A stretch of DNA of 14,859 nucleotides from UMGS75 sp963648435 (GCA_963648435.1 CAVJDT010000044.1:1-14859), one strand, 5' to 3'; shown: positions 1-8,294, numbered from the stretch's first letter. Notes: a model not told the origin generated them from the letters alone. Program-made: numbers and translations.

Positions 1-55
1 ATATTTTTTGATAATAAATAAAGTAATGTAGAAATTTAATGTTCTCCAAAATGTC

Positions 56-73
56 ACCCATGGAAATATGGGT
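56..73 (+). other. small hairpin upstream of a terminator
   Basis: The arms ACCCAT (56-61) and ATGGGT (68-73) are exactly complementary around the loop GGAAAT. It lies 25 bases before a strong terminator. It could be part of the 3' region of an mRNA or a small structured RNA entering from beyond the left edge. I do not recognise a known riboswitch or ncRNA family here. Confidence 0.35.
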
Positions 74-97
74 TTAAAGCACAAATAACAAATGTAC

Positions 98-131
98 GCA
101 TCAAGGCATAATGCTTTGGTGCTTTTTTTTA
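98..131 (+). terminator. strong intrinsic terminator, plus strand
   Basis: Left arm GCATCAAGGCA (98-108) pairs with TGCTTTGGTGC (112-122) over 11 positions, two of them G-U wobbles, with a three-base loop, followed by an unbroken run of T. It ends a plus-strand transcript that enters from outside the window. The protein end of that gene is not identifiable; frames 1 and 2 hit stops at 19-21 and 29-31. Confidence 0.8.
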
Positions 132-500
132 TACCATTTTGGATTTTAAATTTGCAAGTTACTTTAGCATACTTTATCTTTTTTTGCAAGTGTATTGTTG
201 ATTATAAATAGCAAAGTGTATTGTTGATTATAAATAGCAAAGCTATGCTGCACCAAAAACAAATGAAAATTACCAAACCATCTAATTAAATATTAAATTT
301 AGATCAATTTGACTTGAGAATTTTAAGATTAAAAATTAAAACAAAATATAAGTTATTTTGTATTATTTTCGCCAACTCCATTTAATCTAAAATGTCCTTT
401 TTGGGGATTTTTTCTATTTATGACTCGATAATTTTTTTCTCATCATATTCAATATATTCATAATATATTTTAATTAATTATGTTTCTGTTAGCCATACTC
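132..500. other. AT-rich intergenic region without a recognisable gene
   Basis: About 370 bases between two terminators. Apart from the 26-bp tandem duplication at 190-241, I see no open frame with a credible ribosome binding site and no recognisable RNA. Short minus-strand frames around 330-470 are interrupted by stops and have no Shine-Dalgarno. The stretch separates the end of a plus-strand unit from the end of the leftward lipoprotein operon, so it is a convergent, probably non-functional spacer. Confidence 0.6.
190..241. repeat. exact tandem duplication, 2 x 26 bp
   Basis: Two identical 26-base units follow directly on one another (190-215 and 216-241). Each begins GTGTATTGTTG and ends AAATAGCAAA. 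The copies are perfect, which points to a recent slippage duplication. No protein frame or promoter with sensible spacing runs through it. Confidence 0.9.
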
Positions 501-540
501 AAATAAAACGTTGATAGCAAGTTCTACCAACGTTTTATTT
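501..540 (-). terminator. terminator of the leftward lipoprotein operon
   Basis: Perfect 13-bp arms AAATAAAACGTTG (501-513) and CAACGTTTTATTT (528-540) surround a short centre in which TAG and CTA can pair further. On the minus strand the 3' arm ends in TTTTATTT, which supplies the U-rich tail. It lies ten bases beyond the stop codon of the M6 peptidase gene. The symmetry would also let it act on plus-strand transcripts. Confidence 0.8.
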
Positions 541-549
541 TAGCTAATT

Positions 550-3500
550 TTATTTCATTGTTACTTCAATTACTGCTTCTTCACTGTTTATGCTGATTAC
601 TTTTAATTCAAAGTTTGCTGATGTACCATCATACCATTTAACGTTTTTGAAAACATCATTTACTTTAAATAAATCACTATTGCTTGAAAGTTCATCTTTA
701 TTAATGTGATTACCGCCATCTGCTTCAACTAAGGAAATTAGTTTGTGGTTGGTTGTACTATTATTATATTTGTAAACATCCCAAACACTCCAAACTTCAC
801 TAGGGTCATTTTTAGTGGCATCTATATGATAAATTCTAATTCCGCTACTACTAAATAATCCAGAGTATCCTGCTTCTACTTCATTTAAACCATCAGGTGT
901 ATAGAAATCAACAATGTAATATTCATCGAAATATGTACCATTCCAATTTTTAGGAATAATTAGGGCATCACCACTTGAACCAAATGATTTTAACGTAATG
1001 GTTGCACTATCTTCTCCCATAATTAATGGTTGAATCCAACCAAGAATTGCTTTTGAAAAGGCATTGTGATCACCAACATTATAATCCATCATATCACCGC
1101 CACCAAGGCCTCCATTTGGTCCTTTTGATGAATCGGTATCATAATAGTCATCTAAACCAAGTAAGTGACCAGTTTCATGAATAAATGTTTCAAGATTATA
1201 TTTTACGCTTTTACCACTTGCGAAAGTTTCAAATAAGAAATCGTACCCCGCAAGTAGATAGAAATCAGCTTCAACATTATCATAGTATTCAACATCATCT
1301 GTAAAATATTCATAAGTGTATGCCCACCACATTGAGTCATCATCAGTTCGATTAATTTCACATGTATAAACTAAATAGATTGCATCAATGTAGCCATCAC
1401 CATCAGAGTCATATTTACTATAATCAATCGTTGAATCATAATATGTAAGAGCAGCTTTAATGATTTCATAATCACCATTTTCAATACCATCATAGTAACT
1501 AGATTTTTTACCAGTACTGTAAACTGGTAATACATCACCGGAAATGTTTAATTTACCGAATGAAGCTTTCTGATAATATGAAGTTAAGCTTTCCCATCCT
1601 GTTTCTTCACTTGTTCCAAAAAAAGCAGTTTTAATTGTTTCTACCATATTAGCGGGAGCCGAAGCATCCGTAAATTCAACAGGAATTACAAGTACCTTAG
1701 GACTACCAATTGAAGGTAATCCTCGATTTACACCATATGTTGTTTTAGTATCTTTATCATAACCCATTTCTTTAATAACATCTTTTAATACTTCGGTATC
1801 ATCTGATGCTTTAAATGGTTTACTTTCTTCATTTGTCACATTAATTATAAATTTAACTGTAAAATCATTGTATTTTACTATTACTTCATAAGCACCAATA
1901 ACATTAGCATTATAATCATGGATAAAAGTACATTCACTTGTTGAAATAACTTTAGTTGTATTATTACTATAAACTAGTGAAACGATGAGGTCTTTAGTGA
2001 TGTCATTAAAGGCAGTACCAGGTAATGCTTTTATGGTTGTTTTATTAACCTTGATGCTTGTTTCTACTACTTCTACTTCTTCAGTTGTAATACTTGAGAA
2101 ATTGGTTAGGGCAACTTGATATGAGTTATAACAACTTATTACTGCGTTACTTACATTGATGTTATCACCTACAGATAAAGTTTTTAATATTTCAAAGAAA
2201 ACTTTTTTGTAAGCACTATCAACATACTTAGATATAAATAAAGTTGATTCATTAGTTCCATCACTAATTTTGATACTATGATCTTTGTTACTTAATGAAT
2301 AACTAGATGGAAGACTTACAATTTTCATATTAGTAAAACTTACTAATTGTGAAATATTACTTTCTAGGATTTCTTCACTTAAATTTGGTAAAACTGTTGG
2401 TGAAATTTCTTGTTCATCACCTGTATAATCAAGTGAAGTAACATCTTGAATTTCTACTAAACCACGGAAAGTTGTTTTAGTACCTGAAACTAAGATTTCT
2501 TTACCTAAGGTTGCTTGTTCATCAAGAGCTGAAGTTGAACCTAGATATATATATACGCCAGCCTTATCATCTTGAATATAAACATTATTACCAACTATAC
2601 CTCCAATGTAACCTTTTACTATAACACTAGTATTATCATCTTTATCGTAAACTTCACTAATTGTAATAGTATCTGGATTATCATTTAAATCAGGTAATGT
2701 GACTGTGACATTTCCAAAATTAGAGAATTCTTCTAAATATATATAATCATATACTTCTTCATCAAAAGTATATTTTGATAATGCTTCAATTTTAGTTATG
2801 TAACCATTATTAACAGTAATACTTAAATCTTGATATTCATCAGAACTATATTCGCCAAATATTTGACTAGCTACTTCATGAACTTTAGTTGAATCTTTTA
2901 ACTTATATACCCCATCTTGTAATGTAAACATGGTAGAATCAATATTTGTTAAATCATACGTTACATATGCCATATAATAATTTTCAAATAGTTCATCTTC
3001 TTCAGTTACTACATAATAACTACTATCATAATCTTCGATATAGAAACATCTAATATTATCTATTGTGGTTAAATATACTGAATAAGTACCGGTATCTTCA
3101 ATATAACTAATTTTTAAATTTGTACCATCATTATCATAATATATATATGAGCGCTCTATACTTCCTTTTTCACCAAATGAATAAGCTAAGCTATAATTGA
3201 TCATCTTCTTTAAAGCATCGCCTAATAAGTCTTCGGTAATTGTTTGTTCTTTCCAAACTGCAGAAAGGGTAACATTACCAACCATAGTTTCATTGATGGC
3301 ATCAACTAGTTTACCTTTTAATTCCCAACCAACAAATTCAAATCTTTCTTTAGTTGGAGTAGGTAAAGTTTTAAGTCCCGTACCAGAGATATATGATGAA
3401 GGTGCATCAAGGGGTAGTTTACCACCATTTAAACTATAGATAATGTTATATTCTTTATTATCGGGAAGTTGTTGTTCAATTTTTGCGTAAAATACTTTAT

Positions 3501-3768
3501 CGCCAGTTTCACTTTTTTTAATTTTTTCTACTTTTGAACCTATAAGTTCTTCATTATTATACCAACCTAAGAAGCCTTCTTCATTAAGTGGTAATAGTGT
3601 AGTTACTTCGCCTGATATATATGAACTTGGTTCATGTTCAATCTTTTTTTCGCTCACATAATAAGTAATTTTATATGTGTTGCCATCACCTTTAGGGGTT
3701 AAATCACAAGCTGTGATAGCACACATTGCTAGTAATAATGTAATTATATAAAATATTTTTTTCTTCAT
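550..3768 (-). CDS. large M6-family metalloprotease lipoprotein with InlB B-repeats
   Basis: 1072 residues. A lipoprotein signal ends in AITAC, so Cys21 would be lipidated and the protein held on the outer face of the membrane. Two Listeria-Bacteroides (InlB B) repeats span about 32-97 and 106-173. An unassigned segment follows to 360, then a probable OB-fold region (368-566, VKGYIGGIVGNNVYIQDD) and an Ig-like domain (570-645). The M6 zincin domain runs from about 690. It has a Ca-binding-like loop DSDGDGYID (787-795), the zinc motif HETGHLLGLDD (H864, E865, H868) and the Met-turn region DMMDYN (892-897). The C-terminal GIRIYHID and LVEADG strings are typical of M6 enzymes. I chose the ATG at 3768 over one seven codons upstream because AGGAGG lies just before it and the signal peptide then begins MKKK. 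It starts 10 bp after the rhodanese gene and is last in the operon. All catalytic residues are present, so it is probably an active surface protease; the substrate is unknown. Confidence 0.9.
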   Translation of the reverse strand: MKKKIFYIITLLLAMCAITACDLTPKGDGNTYKITYYVSEKKIEHEPSSYISGEVTTLLPLNEEGFLGWYNNEELIGSKVEKIKKSETGDKVFYAKIEQQLPDNKEYNIIYSLNGGKLPLDAPSSYISGTGLKTLPTPTKERFEFVGWELKGKLVDAINETMVGNVTLSAVWKEQTITEDLLGDALKKMINYSLAYSFGEKGSIERSYIYYDNDGTNLKISYIEDTGTYSVYLTTIDNIRCFYIEDYDSSYYVVTEEDELFENYYMAYVTYDLTNIDSTMFTLQDGVYKLKDSTKVHEVASQIFGEYSSDEYQDLSITVNNGYITKIEALSKYTFDEEVYDYIYLEEFSNFGNVTVTLPDLNDNPDTITISEVYDKDDNTSVIVKGYIGGIVGNNVYIQDDKAGVYIYLGSTSALDEQATLGKEILVSGTKTTFRGLVEIQDVTSLDYTGDEQEISPTVLPNLSEEILESNISQLVSFTNMKIVSLPSSYSLSNKDHSIKISDGTNESTLFISKYVDSAYKKVFFEILKTLSVGDNINVSNAVISCYNSYQVALTNFSSITTEEVEVVETSIKVNKTTIKALPGTAFNDITKDLIVSLVYSNNTTKVISTSECTFIHDYNANVIGAYEVIVKYNDFTVKFIINVTNEESKPFKASDDTEVLKDVIKEMGYDKDTKTTYGVNRGLPSIGSPKVLVIPVEFTDASAPANMVETIKTAFFGTSEETGWESLTSYYQKASFGKLNISGDVLPVYSTGKKSSYYDGIENGDYEIIKAALTYYDSTIDYSKYDSDGDGYIDAIYLVYTCEINRTDDDSMWWAYTYEYFTDDVEYYDNVEADFYLLAGYDFLFETFASGKSVKYNLETFIHETGHLLGLDDYYDTDSSKGPNGGLGGGDMMDYNVGDHNAFSKAILGWIQPLIMGEDSATITLKSFGSSGDALIIPKNWNGTYFDEYYIVDFYTPDGLNEVEAGYSGLFSSSGIRIYHIDATKNDPSEVWSVWDVYKYNNSTTNHKLISLVEADGGNHINKDELSSNSDLFKVNDVFKNVKWYDGTSANFELKVISINSEEAVIEVTMK

Positions 3769-3778
3769 TTTTGTCCTC

Positions 3779-4273
3779 CTAACATCCACAGTCGTCTATT
3801 CCTTTTACTATTTCGATAATTCCATTTGTTTGTAATGTATTGAAATCACCAGTATATATATATATTTTCTTGTAACCTTGGTTTTTTAATTTGAGGGCTT
3901 CTTGGTTTCCTACTTTTTCATCACAATCTAATAAAAATACAGTTAGTGATTTACTATAATTAAGCGTCATCCATTTATTAAAGTTTTCACTCATTCTACT
4001 TTCATAACTAGAATCTGTTTCATTTTCTTTTTTAGTTTTATAATATTGATAACTTATAAAACCTTTTAAGTGACCTTTTGCATATTCACTTTCTAAGTTT
4101 CTTAAATCAATAGCCACAAATCCTTGCTTTTGATCTGATAAAAATTCATAATATGCATCAATATAATCACTTGCTTTAGTATCATCAAATACATTTACTT
4201 TTTTACAACTAATCATTGTAAAACATAGAGTAACTAATATTAATATCAATAATATTCTTTTATTTGTTTTCAT
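3779..4273 (-). CDS. rhodanese-like lipoprotein
   Basis: 164 residues. A hydrophobic leader ends in MISC, giving a predicted lipidated Cys23 and an extracytoplasmic location. The rest is a single rhodanese-like domain: AIDLRNLESEYAKGHLKG (54-71) matches the family's D-x-R...GH-x-G signature, and FLLDCDEKVGNQEA places the candidate persulfide Cys at 117, followed by GYKKIYIYTGDF. Family members carry or transfer sulfane sulfur, but several are non-catalytic. The chain ends DCGC, adding two cysteines. Its start overlaps the end of trmD by 14 bp and it has its own AGAGGAA site, so it is translated from the same mRNA. A secreted rhodanese next to a metal-efflux operon could relate to thiol or metal chemistry at the surface; that is inference. 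Confidence 0.8.
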   Translation of the reverse strand: MKTNKRILLILILVTLCFTMISCKKVNVFDDTKASDYIDAYYEFLSDQKQGFVAIDLRNLESEYAKGHLKGFISYQYYKTKKENETDSSYESRMSENFNKWMTLNYSKSLTVFLLDCDEKVGNQEALKLKNQGYKKIYIYTGDFNTLQTNGIIEIVKGIDDCGC

Positions 4274-4988
4274 TTTTAATTTCCTCTAACATTGCTAGAT
4301 CATCTTTAGTTAGACTAGCTTTTTCTAAAATATCTGGTCTTACTTCATAAGTTTTTTTAAGTGACATGTAACGTTGCCACTTTTTTATTTTAGCATGATG
4401 ACCAGATATTAATATTTCAGGAACTTTTTTACCATCATATTCTTGAGGTCTAGTATATTGGGGATATTCTAGTAAGTTTTCACTAAATGATTCATTGACT
4501 GGTGATGCTTCACTAATAACTCCCGGCACTAGCCTACTTATTGCATCAACTAAGATGGCAGCAGGGATTTCTCCACCAGTTAATACGTAATCACCTATGG
4601 ATATTTCTTCATCAACATAATCTAAAACTCTTGCATCGATGCCTTCATAATGGCCACATATTATAATAATGTGTTCTTCTTTTGAAAGTTCAAAGGCTTT
4701 AGCTTGATTAAATGTTTTACCACTTGGTGAAGTAAGAATTACTTTTGCTTTTTTGTAATCTTTGATACTTTCTAATGCTCTATGGATTGGATCAACCCTA
4801 ATGAGCATTCCCGCCCCACCGCTATATGAGTAATCATCTACAGTTGAATGTTTATTACCAGAAAATTCTCGAAAATTAATTAAATTACATTCAATCAGTT
4901 TGTTTTCAATTGCTCTTTTGAGAATTGAACTTCCTAATATTCCTGTAATCATTTCTGGGAAAAGGGTTAATATATCAAATTTAATCAT
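4260..4988 (-). CDS. trmD: tRNA (guanine-N1-)-methyltransferase TrmD
   Basis: 242 residues, normal length for TrmD, the SPOUT-class enzyme that uses S-adenosylmethionine to make m1G37 in tRNAs and so prevents +1 frameshifting. Visible family motifs are DDYSYSGGAGM (51-61), GHYEGIDAR (112-120), the knot segment SIGDYVLTGGE (130-140) and LLEYPQYTRP (172-181). The start codon overlaps the rimM stop (ATGA), with AGAGGG upstream inside rimM, so translation is coupled. The rimM-trmD pair is conserved across bacteria. Here the usual downstream rplS is replaced by two lipoprotein genes and the upstream rpsP-khpA lies 4 kb away. An essential enzyme with no visible private promoter. Confidence 0.98.
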   Translation of the reverse strand: MIKFDILTLFPEMITGILGSSILKRAIENKLIECNLINFREFSGNKHSTVDDYSYSGGAGMLIRVDPIHRALESIKDYKKAKVILTSPSGKTFNQAKAFELSKEEHIIIICGHYEGIDARVLDYVDEEISIGDYVLTGGEIPAAILVDAISRLVPGVISEASPVNESFSENLLEYPQYTRPQEYDGKKVPEILISGHHAKIKKWQRYMSLKKTYEVRPDILEKASLTKDDLAMLEEIKNENK

Positions 4989-5476
4989 CTTATTCCCTCT
5001 ATTTCTTCTATTACTATTTTTTCATTGGTTATTTCTTTTACGAAAGCATCAACGAAAGGTACTAAAAATCTTTTATCATTATCATCAATTATTTCTAAAA
5101 TATAACCACTTGGTATTTCAATAACATCAGTTACAGTTCCTAGTTTTTCATTGAAAGTATTATAAACAACTAGATTAACTAAGTGGTCAATATAATATTC
5201 ATTTTCTTTTAAGGGAGGTATATCTTCTTCATCGGCATATATTTTCATCCCTACATTATCTATTACTTGATTAATGTTATCTAAGTTATCAATTGTAATT
5301 AAAACATTACCTTTATGAATTCTTGATGAACTAATTGTATGGATAACATTATTACTAAACATCACTTTGGTTCCTTTTCGAAAGCGATATTCAATAAAAT
5401 CACTCTCACTATAAACTTTTAATTCACCTTTAATTCCAAATGTTCCTGTTATTTCTCCTATCATAATTTTATTCAT
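4985..5476 (-). CDS. rimM: 16S rRNA processing / ribosome maturation factor RimM
   Basis: 163 residues, usual size. RimM binds ribosomal protein S19 and helps mature the 30S head. The N-terminal GEITGTFGIKGELKV, the middle PPLKENEYYIDHLVNLVVY and the C-terminal LVPFVDAFVKEI are hallmark strings of the two-domain (RimM plus PRC-barrel) family. The ATG at 5476 is chosen over one 13 codons upstream because AAGGAGA lies at good spacing and the protein then begins MNKIMIGEI. The gene overlaps the end of the upstream P-type ATPase by 8 bp and trmD by 4 bp, so it must be carried on the ATPase transcript unless a promoter lies inside that gene. Confidence 0.97.
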   Translation of the reverse strand: MNKIMIGEITGTFGIKGELKVYSESDFIEYRFRKGTKVMFSNNVIHTISSSRIHKGNVLITIDNLDNINQVIDNVGMKIYADEEDIPPLKENEYYIDHLVNLVVYNTFNEKLGTVTDVIEIPSGYILEIIDDNDKRFLVPFVDAFVKEITNEKIVIEEIEGIR

Positions 5477-7985
5477 TTTGATTCTCCTTTTTCTTCGACT
5501 TAAAATGATAATCAAACATAATTAACATTGAATTAAATATGGCAAGAAGGGAAACACCAACATCTGATAAAATGGCAAGCCAAAGAGGAACGGGTTTTGT
5601 TGGAATAATTGCAAGAATCATTACTAACACTTTTATAACTAGTGAAATTATAATATTTTCATAAACCTTTAATTTTGTTTTTTTCGCTACTTTAATGGCT
5701 TGTGGTAATTTATTTAAATCATCACTCATAATAACAACATCGGAAATAGCGATTGCGGCATCACTGCCTGTTGAACCCATCGCAATACCAACATCACTAC
5801 TTGCAATAGCAGGGGCATCATTCATTCCATCTCCTACGAAGACTGTTTTACCACTTTTGGCACTATCTCTTATTTCTTGTAATTTTTCAACTTTTTCATT
5901 TGGTAAAAGTTCTGAATATACAATATCGATACCAAGTGTTTTAGCTACGTTTTCCGCAATCCCTTTGGAGTCACCTGTTAAAATATAGAATTTGTCAACT
6001 CCTTGGTGGCGTAATTTGGCAATGGCTGGAGCTGCTTCTTCTCTAATTACATCGCCAATAATAACATATCCTAAATATATTTTTTCTTTAATAATATAAA
6101 GAACAAGTCCACATGCCTCAATCATAGGCACATCAATTTTATTGTTTTGCATTAAGCGATAATTTCCAACTATTATTTTTTTGCCATTAATGGTTGCTTT
6201 AGCTCCACCTTGTAAGCCGGAGAAATCACTTATTATTTCTGAATAAACATTTTCTCTTCCATAATCATCAACAATTGAGACGCCAATTGGATGAGTAGAA
6301 TAAAACTCTGTATAAATTAAAGCATTGATAATTTCATCTTTAGATATTGCATCACTTGATGGTACTACATCTGTAATTTTAAATTCACCTTTTGTTAAGG
6401 TACCTGTTTTATCAAAAACAATGTTTTCAACATTATTTAAAGCTTCTAAATAATTACTACCTTTAATAAGGATACCATTTTTACTTGATACTCCAATTCC
6501 TAAAAAGAAACTTAAAGGAATTGATATTACTAAAGCACAAGGACAAGAAATTACTAAAAATACCATCGCACGATAAATCCATTCAACCGCGAGTCCCCAT
6601 ACTGTAGTATTATAATTTTGAAGGAGTAATTGGGTGATAAAACCACCAACTCCCGATGTTACCGCGAGAATTAGTAAAATCGGTGTATAGTATTTAGAAA
6701 ATTTAGTAATAAAGGTTTCGGATTTTGCTTTAGAGGTTGAGGCGTTTTCTACCATATCAATGATTTTAGTTATCATTGATTGTGAATATGGTCTAATAAC
6801 TTTGATTTCAATCATCGCTCCCATATTGACACTTCCAGCCATTATCTCTTCATCTTTGTTTATTTCTCGTAATAGGGCTTCTCCAGTTAAATTTTTCGTA
6901 TCAATTGTGGCATGAGCATCTAGTAAAATTCCATCAAGGGGAATCATTTCTCCTTTATTTACAACGATAATATCATCTGGCAAAATACTATCTACATCAA
7001 TTTCTAAAATTTCATCATTCTTCTTTAATTTAGCTATTTTTATATCAATTTTTAATAACTCTTCAATTGACTTTCTACTCATATTTACAGCGTAATGTTG
7101 GAGGGCTTCTCCTATTTGGAAAAGTGCCATAACCATAATAGCTTCAACATAATGTCCTGTAATAATTGCTCCTATACTTGCAATAGTCATTAGTGAATTT
7201 TCATCAAAAAATTGTCTTTTAATTACATTCTTGATAAATCTTATAATAACTGGATATCCAATTAATACATATGTTAAAATTAAAAGTATAACGTGGACTA
7301 TATGATATGCATCATTACCTATTTTTCCGTCATCATCATGAGAAAAAATTAATTTCCAATCTTGAAAGTTAAATTTAATTAAAACTAAAAATGAAAAAAT
7401 AAAGCAAAAAATACCAACTGTAAATGCAACTTTTCTAAAAGTATATTTATATCTTTTTTCTGGAATAATTTCACCTTTATTTTTACCAGCTTCTGTTTCT
7501 TTCTTAGTAACAATAATTCTATCATCAACTTTATGGGCAATTTCTGTTACTAATTCAACAATATTATTCATCTGTTCTTCATCAGCACTTTCAATAATAA
7601 AACGAAAGCTTGTATAGTCGACTAATAGTTTTTCATAATTCAAAGTCTTTTTAGCAATAGTTTCTATTTTAGTTGCACAATGTGCACAATCTAAACCATT
7701 TAGATAAAGTACTGCCCGATATACTTTTTTATTAACAATTAAGTCAAGGGTTGCTTTTTTTTCATACTTTAAAATTGCTTTTAAAATTTCATCTTCTACT
7801 TTTTTAATCTTATTATCTAAGTTTCTTTCTTTATCACCATATTTATATTCTATTCTTAGAATATCTTTTTCTACATCAATTGTTGCACTAGCAACATACT
7901 TTATTTTCTTAATTTCATGAATAATGCGTCGATTATTTTTGTAATTAATTTTTGACATTTGATAATTTTTAATTGTTCCAGCCAT
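5469..7985 (-). CDS. P1B-type heavy-metal translocating ATPase (Zn/Cd/Pb group)
   Basis: 838 residues. A metal-efflux pump of the membrane, powered by ATP through an aspartyl-phosphate. Seen: a soluble N-terminal part with an HMA domain (LNGLDCAHCA, Cys100 and Cys103), about eight membrane helices, the actuator TGE (367-369), the membrane metal site SCPCAL (CPC 481-483), the phosphorylation site DKTGT (D525), the P1B-specific HP dipeptide (H565) and GDGMND (718-723). The last helix carries SDVGVSLLAIFNS (D808, N818). With the CPC followed by S-x-P, this fits the P1B-2 zinc/cadmium/lead subclass better than the copper one. Residues about 10-80 look like a second HMA-type fold without CxxC. I chose the ATG at 7985, eight bases from AGGTGA; an ATG at 7991 overlapping the arsR stop is the alternative. 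It is coupled to arsR upstream and rimM downstream. Confidence 0.93.
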   Translation of the reverse strand: MAGTIKNYQMSKINYKNNRRIIHEIKKIKYVASATIDVEKDILRIEYKYGDKERNLDNKIKKVEDEILKAILKYEKKATLDLIVNKKVYRAVLYLNGLDCAHCATKIETIAKKTLNYEKLLVDYTSFRFIIESADEEQMNNIVELVTEIAHKVDDRIIVTKKETEAGKNKGEIIPEKRYKYTFRKVAFTVGIFCFIFSFLVLIKFNFQDWKLIFSHDDDGKIGNDAYHIVHVILLILTYVLIGYPVIIRFIKNVIKRQFFDENSLMTIASIGAIITGHYVEAIMVMALFQIGEALQHYAVNMSRKSIEELLKIDIKIAKLKKNDEILEIDVDSILPDDIIVVNKGEMIPLDGILLDAHATIDTKNLTGEALLREINKDEEIMAGSVNMGAMIEIKVIRPYSQSMITKIIDMVENASTSKAKSETFITKFSKYYTPILLILAVTSGVGGFITQLLLQNYNTTVWGLAVEWIYRAMVFLVISCPCALVISIPLSFFLGIGVSSKNGILIKGSNYLEALNNVENIVFDKTGTLTKGEFKITDVVPSSDAISKDEIINALIYTEFYSTHPIGVSIVDDYGRENVYSEIISDFSGLQGGAKATINGKKIIVGNYRLMQNNKIDVPMIEACGLVLYIIKEKIYLGYVIIGDVIREEAAPAIAKLRHQGVDKFYILTGDSKGIAENVAKTLGIDIVYSELLPNEKVEKLQEIRDSAKSGKTVFVGDGMNDAPAIASSDVGIAMGSTGSDAAIAISDVVIMSDDLNKLPQAIKVAKKTKLKVYENIIISLVIKVLVMILAIIPTKPVPLWLAILSDVGVSLLAIFNSMLIMFDYHFKSKKKENQNE

Positions 7986-7987
7986 TA

Positions 7988-8245
7988 TCATTCACCTATA
8001 GGAAGTTTTATGAGATTTGATTCAAGTAACTTTGTAGCCATATCGTTATTAAGACTATCGAAAACTTCTTTTCCTTTCTTTAAAGCTTTAGCAATTTTTG
8101 CATCTTTTAATGCTCTTAAGTGGTGTGAAATAGTAGGCTTGCTAATTTGTTTTTTTCTAGCATTAGCTTTTTTATTCATCCAGTAAATGATAATTGATAA
8201 AGTATATCTTAATCTATCAACATTTTCTAGCGATGACATATTCAT
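7988..8245 (-). CDS. small ArsR-type winged-helix repressor without cysteines
   Basis: 85 residues. The helix-turn-helix ISKPTISHHLRALKDAKI followed by a basic wing KKGKEVFDSL is the ArsR/SmtB pattern, and the gene directly precedes a metal pump, the usual arrangement for such sensors. Where ArsR proteins carry the CVCD metal motif, this one has NKKAN, and there is no cysteine anywhere. The C-terminal helix also lacks the His/Asp set of the alpha-5 site. It may sense another ligand or be a minimal repressor. The start at 8245 has GGGTGATT at correct spacing; an ATG at 8266 lies inside the putative operator and has no Shine-Dalgarno. It ends overlapping the ATPase start region, with AGGTGA inside its last codons. 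Probably represses its own operon. Confidence 0.75.
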   Translation of the reverse strand: MNMSSLENVDRLRYTLSIIIYWMNKKANARKKQISKPTISHHLRALKDAKIAKALKKGKEVFDSLNNDMATKLLESNLIKLPIGE

Positions 8246-8264
8246 AATAATCACCCATTCTTTC

Positions 8265-8284
8265 ATATAAATATATGTTTATAT
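8265..8284 (-). promoter_or_regulatory. 20-bp palindrome, likely ArsR operator
   Basis: The arms ATATAAA and TTTATAT are perfect inverted repeats around a six-base centre. The element sits a few bases downstream of the expected transcription start of the regulator/ATPase operon, between the -10 and the start codon. ArsR-family sites are commonly AT-rich palindromes at this position, so autorepression is inferred. AT-rich palindromes also arise by chance in such DNA. Confidence 0.5.
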
Positions 8285-8294
8285 ATTAGTAGAT

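Noticed and set aside
190..241. CRISPR or clustered repeat array
   Set aside because: Only two copies with no spacers between them; it is a simple tandem duplication.
330..475. Short minus-strand frames that might be a broken transposase tail
   Set aside because: Several stops, no ribosome binding site and only vague resemblance to transposase ends; not enough to call a pseudogene.
3197..3439. Plus-strand open frame of 80 codons inside the M6 lipoprotein gene
   Set aside because: Antisense shadow of the second InlB B-repeat; no Shine-Dalgarno or family resemblance.
5695..5988. Plus-strand open frame of 97 codons inside the ATPase gene
   Set aside because: It is antisense to the conserved P-domain of the ATPase; no ribosome binding site and no recognisable protein.
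7988..8266. Frameshift in the arsR gene explaining the missing CVCD motif
   Set aside because: The other frames meet stops at once and the alignment length between the first helices and the HTH is normal, so the motif is replaced, not shifted out.
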